Of a stretch of 32,107 bases of DNA, positions 31,949-32,107 are shown in pieces. The position numbers were made by a program, and so were the translations under genes. Below the pieces are notes generated by a model. That model was not told the origin of the DNA, searched no databases, and saw nothing but the letters and a program-made list of their open reading frames with translations. Source of the DNA: Acidobacteriota bacterium (lineage in GTDB: Bacteria; Acidobacteriota; Thermoanaerobaculia; Multivoradales; J023); contig JAJCXO010000113.1 of assembly GCA_029263395.1 (NCBI GenBank), positions 1 to 32,107 on the forward strand. The letters run 5' to 3'. Numbering within the stretch: the stretch's first letter is position 1; each line of letters begins with the position of its first letter.

Positions 31949-31987
31949 TGCCTGCGCCTACCGAACCTCACTACCTTAGGGGAAAGC

Positions 31988-32107
31988 ATGTCGAGTTCAT
32001 TACGCACCGGTGCCGCGATTCTATTGGGCCTCTTGGCCCTTGCGGCCACTAGCCAAGCCCAGCAGATCCTGCAACACAAGGGGGTCGACTCCCGGGTCGA
32101 CTACGCT
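31988..32107 (+). CDS. N-terminus of an exported protein, cut by window edge
   Basis: Forty codons are present. ATG 31988 is preceded by GGGGAAAGC, a usable SD. The N-terminus MSSSLRTGAAILLGLLALAA with a likely cleavage after SQA is a signal peptide; the mature part begins QQILQHKGVDSRVDY and leaves the window. The family cannot be told from this. Confidence 0.7.
   Translation, partial: MSSSLRTGAAILLGLLALAATSQAQQILQHKGVDSRVDYA

Larger units (their letters stand above)
31395..31987. other. 593-nt structured intergenic region
   Basis: This divergent gap between the subtilase and the right-edge gene holds no convincing gene. Several inverted repeats are visible: TCCCTTTGT/ACAAAGGGA (31703-31732), GAGATCGCA/TGCGATCTC (31773-31798), GCCCGC/GCGGGC (31919-31933) and GGCGTC/GACGCC (31931-31948). 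The last two share three bases and cannot form together. No strong promoter was recognised. Confidence 0.6.

Overview
The window is a gene-dense, moderately GC-rich bacterial chromosome segment. I assign it tentatively to Acidobacteriota (Thermoanaerobaculia-like). The reasons are the Hanks-type kinase with an N-terminal zinc ribbon and a polytopic C-terminus, a DUF4412-like secreted protein, a secreted subtilase ending in a DGFESGD-type tail, frequent GTG and TTG starts, and a spoVG-prs-rplY-pth gene order. I found no rRNA, tRNA, CRISPR array, insertion sequence or phage gene.

Layout. (1) 1-5221, minus strand: spoVG, prs, rplY (L25/CTC), pth and hppA, a housekeeping block; hppA runs off the left edge. 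Its residues point to a K+-dependent, probably Na+-pumping pyrophosphatase. (2) 5422-6759, plus strand: a polytopic GT39/ArnT-like glycosyltransferase whose end overlaps the next gene. (3) 6744-12443, minus strand: a tight five-gene operon of a CoxM-type flavoprotein, a CoxS-type 2Fe-2S protein, an amidase, FdrA/AllF and DUF1116/AllG. It looks like heterocycle or ureide catabolism, but the molybdenum subunit (CoxL) and the third oxamate-carbamoyltransferase subunit (AllH) are both absent here. An 18-bp minisatellite, open on both strands, precedes it. (4) 12654-19849, minus strand: threonine synthase, a 967-residue protein that looks like a DUF4062-type sensor fused to a catalytically degenerate nucleotide-cyclase domain and a long helical-repeat region, then a cystathionine beta-synthase catalytic core, then a seven-heme TPR lipoprotein. 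(5) 20029-20802, plus strand: a short-chain dehydrogenase. (6) 20995-25522, minus strand: a transmembrane Ser/Thr kinase followed by a two-RCK potassium channel. (7) 25601-26106: a 12-copy, about 43-bp tandem array with a palindromic core, in a 751-bp divergent intergenic region. (8) 26274-28177, plus strand: two exported proteins. (9) 28230-31394, minus strand: a large secreted subtilase. (10) 31395-31987: a structured intergenic region leading to a truncated secreted protein at the right edge.

The most promising undescribed items are the 967-residue pseudo-cyclase protein with its three tandem TTGCAAA boxes, the palindromic 43-bp array, and the CoxM/CoxS-amidase-AllF/AllG operon without its expected catalytic partners. 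All functions are read from motifs without database searches.
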